From Peptoniphilus_A sp022767005 (lineage in GTDB: Bacteria; Bacillota; Clostridia; Tissierellales; Peptoniphilaceae), in contig NZ_JBNPOJ010000006.1 of assembly GCF_050315115.1 (NCBI RefSeq), positions 47,393 through 111,392 on the forward strand: DNA of 64,000 bases, in the 5' to 3' direction. The notes beneath the pieces are model-generated. The model ran no database searches. It was not told the origin of the DNA and saw nothing but the letters and a program-made list of their open reading frames with translations. Shown here piece after piece: positions 8,606 to 16,048 of this stretch (position 1 is its first letter; every line of letters begins with the position of its first letter). A program made the translations under genes and the position numbers.

Positions 8606-9379
8606 TTATTTTAAGAAACTAGATAGAGATTTAATCTCAATACCTTCAGCTTTTAGTCCTTCTCTAATATTTTTTACAAATTCAAGAGCTTCTGGATTGT
8701 CGCCGTGAACGCAAATTGAATCTGCAACTATGTCTATTTCCTTTCCATTAGCAGTTATAACTTTATTTTCTTTAATCATTTTTACAACTCTTGGAATTGC
8801 ATCCTTAGGATTTTTAACAAAAGCACCTGGAAGTGATCTGTTTACCAAAGTTCCGTCTTCGTTATATCCTCTATCAGCAAAAACTTCTTGAGCTACTCTA
8901 AGTCCTCTTCTCTTGCCTTCTTTAGCTATGTAAGACCCGCTTAATACCATAAGGATTAAATCTTTATCATATTCTTCAACAGCATCTAAAACTGCATTTG
9001 CTAGTTTTTCATCGTTACAAGCAGTATTATAAAATGCTCCGTGAAGTTTCATGTGTTGAAGTTTTTTGCCATGTGCCTTTGCAAAAGCAGCAAGTGCTCC
9101 AACTTGATAAAGCATATATGCTCTAGCTTCTTCTGGCTTAACATCCATTTTTCTTCTGCCAAATCCCATTAAATCAGGGTAACCTGGATGAGCTCCAATT
9201 TCCACTCCATTTTCTGCAGCTGCCTTGCAAGTTGCATCCATAATTAGTGGATCGCCAGCGTGATATCCACAAGCGCAGTTAATACTAGTTACATACTTGA
9301 CAATTTCTGAGTCCATACCTAATTTATAGGCACCAAAGGATTCACCAATGTCGCTGTTTAAATCTACAAAGTATTGCAT
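8606..9379 (-). CDS. pxpA: 5-oxoprolinase subunit PxpA (LamB/YcsF family)
   Basis: Subunit A of the ATP-dependent 5-oxoprolinase. Very clear LamB/YcsF signatures: VDLNSDIGESFGAYKLG at the N-terminus, SINCACGYHAGDP (about residues 33-45), GAHPGYPDLMGFGRR, MKLHGAFYN, AQEVFADRGYNEDGTLVNR and the terminal VHGDNPEA. A longer frame exists, but the true start is the ATG at 9379, directly behind AAAGGAGG and starting at the conserved MQYFVDLN. 257 residues, the family norm. First gene of the operon, with a candidate promoter at 9426-9454. Confidence 0.95.
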   Translation of the reverse strand: MQYFVDLNSDIGESFGAYKLGMDSEIVKYVTSINCACGYHAGDPLIMDATCKAAAENGVEIGAHPGYPDLMGFGRRKMDVKPEEARAYMLYQVGALAAFAKAHGKKLQHMKLHGAFYNTACNDEKLANAVLDAVEEYDKDLILMVLSGSYIAKEGKRRGLRVAQEVFADRGYNEDGTLVNRSLPGAFVKNPKDAIPRVVKMIKENKVITANGKEIDIVADSICVHGDNPEALEFVKNIREGLKAEGIEIKSLSSFLK

Positions 9380-9425
9380 AAATTTCCTCCTTTTACTAAA
9401 TAAATAGTAGCAATAACTTAATATA

Positions 9426-9454
9426 ATTATAATAAAAGGCAGCATAATATGCAA
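9426..9454 (-). promoter_or_regulatory. Candidate promoter of the pxp operon
   Basis: Minus-strand TTGCAT, exactly 17 bases, TATAAT, about 50 bases ahead of the pxpA start. No operator or riboswitch is evident between it and the gene. Confidence 0.5.
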
Positions 9455-9603
9455 ACATTATCAAAACTACTTTAAGTCATCTTTATTAGTATTTTTGTAT
9501 AGATAACTTATCATAACAAGTGCAACATAAAATAAACTCATAGCTAAAGAGCTGTGTTAATATGTAAGTGACCAAACAAAACATATTAAATGAGCAATTA
9601 ACT

Positions 9604-10139
9604 ATGAGCTATAACCATCTTACCATAGAAGAAAGATCTTGTATTTATCAATTTTTAAATTTAGGAATGAGCATAAGAAAAATTGCAGAGGCACTAAGAA
9701 GATCTCCAAGCACAATTTCAAGAGAATACAAAGAAATTCTTCAAAAATTGAAGGTCCAAGAGGAGAATATTCAAAGTATTTTCCAATAAAGGCAAATGAA
9801 AAGTATCTTGATAGAAGAAAAGGGAAATTTAAAAGACCTGCAGAAAAAAGAAGAAAATTTAACAATAAAGGTAGAACTATCCAAAAAAGACCTAAAGTAA
9901 TATACAAAAGAGAAGATTTAGGCTGTAAAACATATTTTTGTAATCCTTACTGTGCATGGCAAAAAGGTACAAATGAAAATAGCAACGGACTTTTAAGATA
10001 ATTTTATTCTAAAGGTATGGATTTGGCAGAAGTAAATATAGGTGATTTAAATTATAACTTAAATTTAATGAATAATAGACCAAGAAAACGTATAAAATAT
10101 AAAACGCCTAAAGAAGAACTATTTAGTTTCTTACCATAG
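9604..10139 (+). pseudogene. IS30-family transposase remnant (frameshifted, internally deleted)
   Basis: Starts with the IS30 N-terminal helix-turn-helix (MSYNHLTIEERSCIYQFLN, then SIRKIAEALRRSPSTISRE). The frame then shifts near 9724; restoring one base in an A-run continues the protein (KRNSSKIEGPRGEYSKYFP). After IYKREDLG it jumps to the C-terminal NPYCAWQKGTNENSNGLLR, then an in-frame stop and NLMNNRPRKRIKYKTPKEEL, ending at 10139. About 130 residues with two of the three DDE acids are missing, so it is inactive. I could not find convincing terminal inverted repeats. Confidence 0.8.
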
Positions 10140-10614
10140 GTGTTACTGATTTGACAATTTGTCTATAAATATAGTTATCTAAATTTTTAATTCCCAATGA
10201 TGTTTGTACTGATTTTAAATACTCTGATACTTCTTGACCTCCTGTTTCAGATGTAGAAGTTATAGTAAATCCTAATTTTCCACCTAATTATAACCTGTGG
10301 CAATATAATACACATCGATCTATTAAATTTTTCATTAAACCTGAAACAGACAAAACATAAACTGGTGAGTACAATATTATTATATCTGCTGATTTTAATG
10401 TATTTTTTATAAATGATAAATCATCTACTGAATCTAATGGGCATAATCCTGTGTTAAAACACGAACCACATCCAAGACAAAACCGTGTGTTTAAATTCTT
10501 TTAATCTAAAAATTCATATGTATAATTAAAGCCTAATATTTTTACTATGTTTGAAATTACTTGTGCTACAATTGATTGATCGTAATTACTTCCAATTACA
10601 CAAGCTATATGCAT
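10140..10614 (-). pseudogene. Flavodoxin/NADPH-dependent FMN reductase family, broken by two stops
   Basis: Read from the ATG at 10614 the minus strand gives one continuous frame with two TAA codons. MHIACVIGSNYDQSIVAQV leads up to the first stop. Then come RFCLGCGSCFNTGLCPLDSV, IILYSPVYVLSVSGLMKNLI and DRCVLYCHRL up to the second stop, and LGGKLGFTITSTSETGGQEV after it. This is the flavodoxin-fold FMN reductase family with the CxxC-type cysteine patch of iron-sulfur flavoproteins. The C-terminal third is missing where the IS30 remnant begins at about 10140. The absence of frameshifts suggests fairly recent decay. Confidence 0.75.
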
Positions 10615-10660
10615 AGTTACTCCTTTATATTAATAAACTAATTGTAAATACTTTTTGTAT

Positions 10661-11524
10661 TTAAATAAAAAATCTAAAAAACAGTACCATATTAAGTGGA
10701 AAAGTTTTTATAAGTTCAGGTAAATATTTAATCTGTTGCAATATCTTTTTTAGAAGTTCTTTTTCTTTTTGTCTAAAAGAATAAATATAATTACCTTTTA
10801 GTAGCAATTGTACAAGCATTAAAACAACTCCTAATAATAAACTTATAAATCCAGTAGTGTTATTTAATCCGTCTAATTCTACATTGGTTGCCATAAAAAT
10901 ATTCTGTAAAAATACTACAATTCTTAATGATAATGTTGAGTTCAAAAAATAGTGAATTATGACTGTATATGTAATGTTTTCTGTCATTATGTAAACAATT
11001 CCTAATACTATTCCAAATAAAAAACCTGATTTATATTTTCCATAATGAAAGAATCCAAAAACTATTGCCATAAATAATATTCCATAGTCATCACAAACAT
11101 CCATTAACTTACCTTGAATTATGTATCTAAAAATATATTCCTCAAATAAAACAGCTAATATCATTGTTATATTAATGTATAGATCAATAAATCTACTAAC
11201 ATTTAAATCCTTATAAGCATTTAAATTTGTTGTTAAAATAATAATCCCTTGATAAATAAAAACATATTTGAAAAATAATATTAATTCTTTAATTTTTATC
11301 TTTTTCATTCCTTTGATCAAATCTTTAAAAAAATCTGCAACATGAATGCCAAATAAACAACTAAATCCAATAAATATAGAAATAGGATTTAGAAGTGACC
11401 TAAGTACTAAAAAAGAATCAGAAACTTCTTTAAACTTAATTGATGCTAGAAAAATAAATATTATAAACGAAACTATCATTGCCATTCCAATTTTTTCTAA
11501 AATTTTCTTCTCTTCTGCTTTCAT
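10661..11524 (-). CDS. CPBP-family intramembrane metalloprotease
   Basis: 287-residue membrane protein with about eight hydrophobic segments and all three CPBP (CAAX protease/bacteriocin processing, Abi) motifs: EEYIFRYIIQGKL (EExxxR), FGFFHYG (FxxxH) and IHYFLNS (HxxxN). Such proteins act inside the membrane, and several serve in bacteriocin self-immunity or maturation. I chose the ATG at 11524, behind GAGGAG, instead of the TTG four codons upstream. It sits next to a lanthipeptide dehydratase remnant, which fits a former bacteriocin locus. The gene itself looks intact. Confidence 0.88.
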   Translation of the reverse strand: MKAEEKKILEKIGMAMIVSFIIFIFLASIKFKEVSDSFLVLRSLLNPISIFIGFSCLFGIHVADFFKDLIKGMKKIKIKELILFFKYVFIYQGIIILTTNLNAYKDLNVSRFIDLYINITMILAVLFEEYIFRYIIQGKLMDVCDDYGILFMAIVFGFFHYGKYKSGFLFGIVLGIVYIMTENITYTVIIHYFLNSTLSLRIVVFLQNIFMATNVELDGLNNTTGFISLLLGVVLMLVQLLLKGNYIYSFRQKEKELLKKILQQIKYLPELIKTFPLNMVLFFRFFI

Positions 11525-11602
11525 TGGACTCCTCAATTATTTAATAAATTTTTTTATTATTTAAATTAATATATTTTAACAGTATAAGACTTTGTTTTCT
11601 AT

Positions 11603-12262
11603 TTAATTAGATTTTTTATTTTTACTAAATTCTTTTTCTCTATCACTTGGATTATAAGAATCATTTAAATAGATAAACCCATTAAATTTATTTTCATCAA
11701 TTATCTCAATTAAATCAACTTCTATATTACTTCCATATTTTTCTATAAACTTATTTTTAAAGTTACTTAAAAATCCATAATTATTAATTTCAGGACTAAT
11801 TTTAGAAAATTCATTAACAAAATTTTCTATCTTATTTTTTAATTCTTTATTAAGAGTTTTACTTGAATATTTACATCCAGTATTAAGTTCTATATAATTA
11901 CTAGATTCATTTAAAGATTTCATAAGGTCATAAATCTTTTTTAAAATTCTTAATTTTTGATTTTTCTTATATTCATCAAATAAATATTTTAATTTATTTA
12001 AACTATTAGTGATGTCGCTCATCTCTGTGATGTTTTCTAAATTTTTTATTAACCCATTTGCACAATCTGTGTCTACTTTAATATCTATTATTTCATCTTC
12101 TTTTTCGATATTTGTATTTAGCCCAAATTCTCCAATAGATACGTTTGCAAAACATCCATAAGGAGTTGGTCTAGAGCTTATTCTTATGAAATATTTTAGT
12201 AAGACTTGACATAAATTTCTATATTCTAAATAATAAAATGGTAAAGCTGGAGTTCTAATCAT
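11603..12262 (-). pseudogene. Lanthipeptide dehydratase (LanB) remnant
   Basis: A 219-codon frame that keeps the first part of a LanB-type dehydratase: MIRTPALPFYYLEYRNLC, then FIRISSRPTPYGCFANVSIG, the hallmark RxSxRPTPxG box. It then joins a later LanB region (FIEKYGSNIEVDLIEIIDEN) and stops. Full LanB proteins are about 1000 residues, so this is both internally deleted and truncated and cannot glutamylate a precursor. Homology-like residues continue upstream of the ATG without a start (DHNIWDYF), and a ribosome binding site AAAGGAG lies about 45 bases upstream in another frame, suggesting a 5' frameshift too. No precursor peptide or LanC is nearby. Confidence 0.7.
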
Positions 12263-12383
12263 AAAATAATCCCAGATATTATGGTCTATAACAACATCAC
12301 TCCTTTATATGGCAACGATATCATCTCTACTTAATTTTGTCAAACTCATTTTGATTGTTAGTTTTTAAAATACGATATCGCTA

Positions 12384-12411
12384 ATAAAAAAACGAGGAAT
12401 TTACCTCGTTT
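12384..12411 (-). terminator. Intrinsic terminator of the thiamine-precursor transporter operon
   Basis: Minus-strand AAACGAGG, loop TAAATT, CCTCGTTT and a following T-run. It overlaps the stop codon of the ATPase gene. Confidence 0.9.
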
Positions 12412-13162
12412 AAATAATTTTATCAAGTTTTTCAATAATGTATTTTTTATACTCAATAAATTTTTTATCTTCAAAAAAATTTTCTTTAAAATCTTCTTTT
12501 ATTTCTATTTCATCAATTATTGTTCCTGGATTTTTCCCCAAAATATAAATCCTATCTGAAATTTTTACTGCCTCTTCAATATCATGAGTGATAAAAATCG
12601 TAGAAATTTTCATCTCTCCAATAATTTTTTTATACCACTTGTGAATCGACGCCTTAGTTATTGCATCAAGAGCAGAAAAGGGTTCATCAAGTAGTGCTAC
12701 TTCATTTGAGAATACATAAGTTCTAAGAAGTGCTGCACGCTGTGCCATTCCTCCAGAAAGCTGTGAAGGAAATTTTTCCTGAGTTCCTTCGAGACCAAAA
12801 TCTTTAAATAGTCCGCTGACTTTTTCTCTTGCGACTTTTTTCTTGTTGCCACGCAAAATTAATGGTAGAGATACATTGTCGATAATGGTCATATAAGGAA
12901 GTAGCAAATCCTTTTGCAACATATAGGAAACTTTCCCTGGAATTCCAGTAATGTCCTCACCTTTTAAAAAAACTTTACCATTATCTGGCTTTAAAAGTCC
13001 AGCAATTATGTTAAATAAAGTAGTCTTTCCACTTCCAGAAACTCCAACTAATGAAACTAATTCTCCCTTATTCAATATGATGTTTATGTCCCTTAGGACC
13101 TGTTTGTCGCCAAAGGACTTATCAACATCACTTACTCTTAAAATCTCTGATTTTTCGCTCAT
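12410..13162 (-). CDS. thiZ: ABC transporter ATP-binding protein, thiamine-precursor type
   Basis: 250-residue ATPase of the nitrate/taurine/HMP import class. Walker A is LVGVSGSGKTTLFN (about residues 36-49), the signature is SGGMAQRAALLR, Walker B is VALLDEPFSALD, and the switch histidine lies in FITHDIEEA. Last gene of the four-gene operon; its start overlaps the binding-protein stop by 4 bases. Partner permease and THI5-like binding protein plus an upstream TPP riboswitch make a hydroxymethylpyrimidine-type thiamine precursor the likely cargo. The gene symbol follows the ThiXYZ convention by inference. Confidence 0.85.
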   Translation of the reverse strand: MSEKSEILRVSDVDKSFGDKQVLRDINIILNKGELVSLVGVSGSGKTTLFNIIAGLLKPDNGKVFLKGEDITGIPGKVSYMLQKDLLLPYMTIIDNVSLPLILRGNKKKVAREKVSGLFKDFGLEGTQEKFPSQLSGGMAQRAALLRTYVFSNEVALLDEPFSALDAITKASIHKWYKKIIGEMKISTIFITHDIEEAVKISDRIYILGKNPGTIIDEIEIKEDFKENFFEDKKFIEYKKYIIEKLDKII

Positions 13163-14181
13163 TTTAATTTTTCAGGATTTACAAAATCATTATTGAAACC
13201 AAAGTCCTTAGGAATTTCTCTATCAATTAATTTATTTTTCCATAACCAAGCGTAGAAATTATTCCATCTATCTGCATTTATTTCACCAAAATATTCAGCG
13301 TCATCTTTGTATTTGTCGTGGATATAATCCATTGCTTTAATTGTGTATTCTTTATCAAGTTCTGGATTTAATTTCACTAAAATTTCTGCAGCTTCCTTTG
13401 GATTTTTTGCTGCGTATTCGTATCCCTTAGTGAAAGCACGCATAAATCTCTTTGCTACATCTTCTTTATTCTTCAAAAAATCGTTATTTGCAATTAATAT
13501 TGGAGTGTAGTAGTCAAAAGTTTTGTTAATATCTTTAAAAGCAAAATAATTAATTGGCACATTTTCCATTTCAGCTCTAACTCCGTCTACTGGATAAAAA
13601 ATCCATACTGTGTCAATGTCTTTACCTTGAATTGCTGCAAGTGTGTTTGTAACATCACCAGGAATTAATTTTACTTTAGAAAAATCTCCTCCATCGTCTT
13701 CAACAACTTGTTTTAAAATTGCTTGTTCAATTGGAAGTCCCCAAGTTGAGTGATTGTGATTTTCCATGTCCTTAGGTCTTGTAATGTTTTTGTCCTTAAC
13801 TGATACAATACCAGAAGTATTGTGATTTATAATAGCAGCAACTGCCGTAACTGGAAGTGGTTTTTCACTTGCAAAGGCAGGTGCAATTGTATCTTGAAAA
13901 GATACGCCAAAATCAGCCTTGCCTGATGCAACAAGAGCTTCAGCTCCATTTGCTGGAGGTTGATTTACTTCAACTTCAATCCCTTCGTCTGCAAAAAATC
14001 CCTTGTCCATTGCTACATAAAGACCTGCGTGATTAACATTTGGATCCCAGTCAAGTAAAAAGCTAACTTTCTCCATTGGCTTATCCTTTTTTTCTTCAAC
14101 TTTTTTATTTTCAGTTTTACCACAAGCTGTTAGCATAATTCCCGCTAAAATTAAAACTAATAATTTTTTTAAATTTTTCAT
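13159..14181 (-). CDS. thiY: ABC transporter substrate-binding lipoprotein, NMT1/THI5-like
   Basis: Secreted lipoprotein of 340 residues. It begins MKNLKKLLVLILAGIMLTACG, with lipobox LTAC. The mature part is typical of the NMT1/THI5-like fold that binds pyrimidine precursors of thiamine: VSFLLDWDPNVNHAGLYVA, GFFADEGIEVEVNQPP, and the ligand-site region ADFGVSFQDTIAP. I chose the ATG at 14181, which overlaps the permease stop (ATGA) and has GGAGGAAG ahead, over an ATG five codons earlier. TPP-riboswitch control of the operon supports the thiamine-precursor role. Confidence 0.88.
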   Translation of the reverse strand: MKNLKKLLVLILAGIMLTACGKTENKKVEEKKDKPMEKVSFLLDWDPNVNHAGLYVAMDKGFFADEGIEVEVNQPPANGAEALVASGKADFGVSFQDTIAPAFASEKPLPVTAVAAIINHNTSGIVSVKDKNITRPKDMENHNHSTWGLPIEQAILKQVVEDDGGDFSKVKLIPGDVTNTLAAIQGKDIDTVWIFYPVDGVRAEMENVPINYFAFKDINKTFDYYTPILIANNDFLKNKEDVAKRFMRAFTKGYEYAAKNPKEAAEILVKLNPELDKEYTIKAMDYIHDKYKDDAEYFGEINADRWNNFYAWLWKNKLIDREIPKDFGFNNDFVNPEKLK

Positions 14182-14939
14182 TCTTCCTCCATCCACGGCA
14201 TCATCTTTTTTTGAATAAAACTTACTAGTTTCATCAAAATAAGAGAAATTGCCGAAATTAAAAATATAACAGCAAACATTTTGTCAAAGGAGTAATTTTT
14301 TTGAACTCTAATCATATATACTCCAAGCCCCTTAAAACCTCCAAGCCACTCGGCAATTACTGCTCCTACAACAGAATATGAAACTGCAATTTTTAAAGCA
14401 GAAAAAAAATTTCCCATGCTCTCTGGTAATTTGATGTATTTATAAATTTCGAACTTATTTGCACCCATTGCCTTTAATAATTTTATTTTATCTTGATCCA
14501 CTTGCTTAAATGCCTCGAGAAGAGAAATTGCAACTGGAAAAAATGTTACAATTACAATAAGGGCAATTTTGGGAGCAATTCCATATCCCATCCATAATAC
14601 AAGTAATGGTGCAATTGCAACTGTTGGCACAGTTTGTGTCAAAACCAAAATCGGATATAGAGCAGAATAAACAAAATCTGACAAATCCATTAATAAAGCT
14701 GCAACAAAACCCAAGCTCACTCCTACAAATAAGCCTAAAAAAGCTTCTGTCAAAGTTGTTCCAAGATGAGATGCAATAGTTGAAAAATCTGTAACAAATG
14801 CCTTTATAACGTCAAAGGGTTTAGGAAGTAAATAAGGTCCCACGATTCCCCTTGTTGTTACAAAATGCCAAATGGCTAAAATAATTATTATCAAGGAAGC
14901 TGCTGAGATATTATCCTTGATACTTGCCGATTTTTTCAT
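14178..14939 (-). CDS. thiX: ABC transporter permease, thiamine-precursor type
   Basis: 253-residue inner-membrane permease with six spans and the BPD_transp_1 layout of nitrate/taurine-type importers. The cytoplasmic EAA-type loop is visible as EAFKQVDQDKIKLLKAMGAN followed by KFEIYKYIKLPESM. It pairs with the ATPase and THI5-like binding protein encoded just downstream. The start at 14939 lies 29 bases inside the preceding small gene, a long overlap with only a weak purine-rich site (AAGGGG) ahead, implying translational coupling. Confidence 0.86.
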   Translation of the reverse strand: MKKSASIKDNISAASLIIIILAIWHFVTTRGIVGPYLLPKPFDVIKAFVTDFSTIASHLGTTLTEAFLGLFVGVSLGFVAALLMDLSDFVYSALYPILVLTQTVPTVAIAPLLVLWMGYGIAPKIALIVIVTFFPVAISLLEAFKQVDQDKIKLLKAMGANKFEIYKYIKLPESMGNFFSALKIAVSYSVVGAVIAEWLGGFKGLGVYMIRVQKNYSFDKMFAVIFLISAISLILMKLVSFIQKKMMPWMEEE

Positions 14940-15210
14940 CGATAGTCAATATCCCCTTCTCAGAATAAAATGTCTTAGAATAACAAGCAACTTGTTCTGA
15001 AATTTCTCCAGCCATTTTCACACAATTTTTCAAAATTTCAAAAGCCTTGTCGAAGTCATCTAATTCTATAACTGTTTCAAAAGGAGTTACAACATAGTTT
15101 ACTTTCTCACTCTTTATATATTCAATTACTTTGTCTACAACTTCTACAACAGATTCTGAAGTACCTTCTTTAGTTGTAGGAAGTATTTGTATTGCTACTG
15201 AAATCTTCAT
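14911..15210 (-). CDS. Thiamine-binding protein, MTH1187/YkoF family
   Basis: 99-residue protein of the MTH1187/YkoF (DUF77) superfamily, ferredoxin-like domains that bind thiamine or its pyrimidine part in the cytoplasm. The pattern VAIQILPTT at the N-terminus, VDKVIEYIKSEKVNYVVTPF and the conserved ETVIE (VTPFETVIEL) are typical of the group. It is the first gene after the TPP riboswitch and overlaps the permease gene by 29 bases, so it belongs to the transporter module. Whether it stores, senses or hands over the ligand is not known from sequence. Confidence 0.8.
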   Translation of the reverse strand: MKISVAIQILPTTKEGTSESVVEVVDKVIEYIKSEKVNYVVTPFETVIELDDFDKAFEILKNCVKMAGEISEQVACYSKTFYSEKGILTIDEKIGKYQG

Positions 15211-15233
15211 AAAACCTCCTCATTAAAAAATAA

Positions 15234-15260
15234 AATAAAAAAAACCTCTTCAAAGAGAGG
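15234..15260 (-). terminator. Riboswitch expression-platform terminator
   Basis: Minus-strand CCTCT, loop CTTTGA, AGAGG, followed by a long T-rich run. It lies between the TPP aptamer and the first gene of the operon, the expected place for a ligand-controlled terminator. Confidence 0.8.
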
Positions 15261-15261
15261 C

Positions 15262-15339
15262 ATTGTTCCCGAGACAGCATTACCTGTCCTGGTCCAAAGG
15301 GTTTAAGGATTGACCTAATCTCAGCAAAAGCTCCCCTGA
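15262..15339 (-). ncRNA. TPP riboswitch (thi-box) aptamer
   Basis: Read on the minus strand: CAGGGGAGC, the conserved GCTGAGATTAG, an arm with ACCCTTTGGACC, then GGACAGGTAATGCTGTC and CGGGAA. These match the thi-box consensus (CTGAGA, ACC-TGATC-like, GGATAATGCC, GGGA). It is followed by an intrinsic terminator and the THI5-type transporter genes, so thiamine pyrophosphate should switch transcription off. Confidence 0.92.
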
Positions 15340-15389
15340 TACTCTTATTATAGTCATAAGAGATTTTTATTACAAGCATAAGTTAATAG

Positions 15390-15416
15390 AAAAAAGTAGA
15401 CTCTCGCCTACTTCTT
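15390..15416 (-). terminator. Intrinsic terminator after the nitroreductase gene
   Basis: Minus-strand AAGTAG, loop GCGAGAGT, CTACTT, then TTTT, directly after the stop at 15420. Confidence 0.85.
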
Positions 15417-15419
15417 TAT

Positions 15420-15995
15420 TTACTCAATAACTTTTAAAATTTCATCAATTGGTTTTTTGTCATTTTCCTCTGGTTCTTCTTCAATTTTCCCAAAGGGCAT
15501 TTCTGCAATAAGCTCCCATGAATCTGGAATTTCGTATAAATCCTTAACCCATGAATCAATGTGTGGGTTGTAATGTTGGTTGCTTGCGCCGATTTCTTCA
15601 TCGCGAAGTGCTTGCCAAATATTTAGCTGAACCATTGCTGCTGAATGTTGTCCCCAAGTTTCAAAATATTCCTTATATAATGACATATTTTTTTCTTGCT
15701 CTCTAATTTCATCTTTGTCGATAAAAATTAGAGCCGTGCCTTTTGCATGATAAAATCCGAGAAATTTTTCTTCATTTATCTTATTGTCATAAGTTTCATT
15801 TACCCTTTTCCAAAAATCCTTGGATTTTTCATCAAAAAGTAATACTACTCTCGTAGTTTGTGAATTCATATGAGATGGAGTTGTGTTTAAAACATCTTCT
15901 ATCAAATATTTTATTTCTTCATTAGTAAGTGGAACGTCTTCAGATAAATCGTAATAAGATCTTCTTTTTTTTATAATTTCTATATAATTTTGCAT
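15420..15995 (-). CDS. Nitroreductase-family flavoprotein
   Basis: 191-residue member of the nitroreductase fold, probably FMN-bound and using NAD(P)H. The N-terminal FMN phosphate motif is KKRRSYYDLS, followed by TPSHMNSQTTRVVLLF (about residues 39-54), then GTALIFIDKDE and the C-terminal AEMPFGKIEEEPEENDKKP. This pattern is that of the fungal-HBN1-like branch used against quinones or nitro compounds. Monocistronic: own terminator, and a 53-base gap before the ABC exporter. Physiological substrate unknown. Confidence 0.88.
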   Translation of the reverse strand: MQNYIEIIKKRRSYYDLSEDVPLTNEEIKYLIEDVLNTTPSHMNSQTTRVVLLFDEKSKDFWKRVNETYDNKINEEKFLGFYHAKGTALIFIDKDEIREQEKNMSLYKEYFETWGQHSAAMVQLNIWQALRDEEIGASNQHYNPHIDSWVKDLYEIPDSWELIAEMPFGKIEEEPEENDKKPIDEILKVIE

Positions 15996-16048
15996 AATAC
16001 ACCTCTCAAAGTTTCTTTCTCGTTAAGATATACCCTAAAATAAATTTA

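Noticed and set aside
9540..10165. Terminal inverted repeats of the IS30 remnant
   Set aside because: Sequences near both ends (GTGTTAATATG and GGTGTTACTG) are only weakly similar and in direct rather than inverted orientation, so element borders cannot be set.
15170..15379. 69-codon minus-strand frame over the region upstream of the thiamine operon
   Set aside because: It runs through the TPP aptamer and terminator; the RNA structure explains the sequence.
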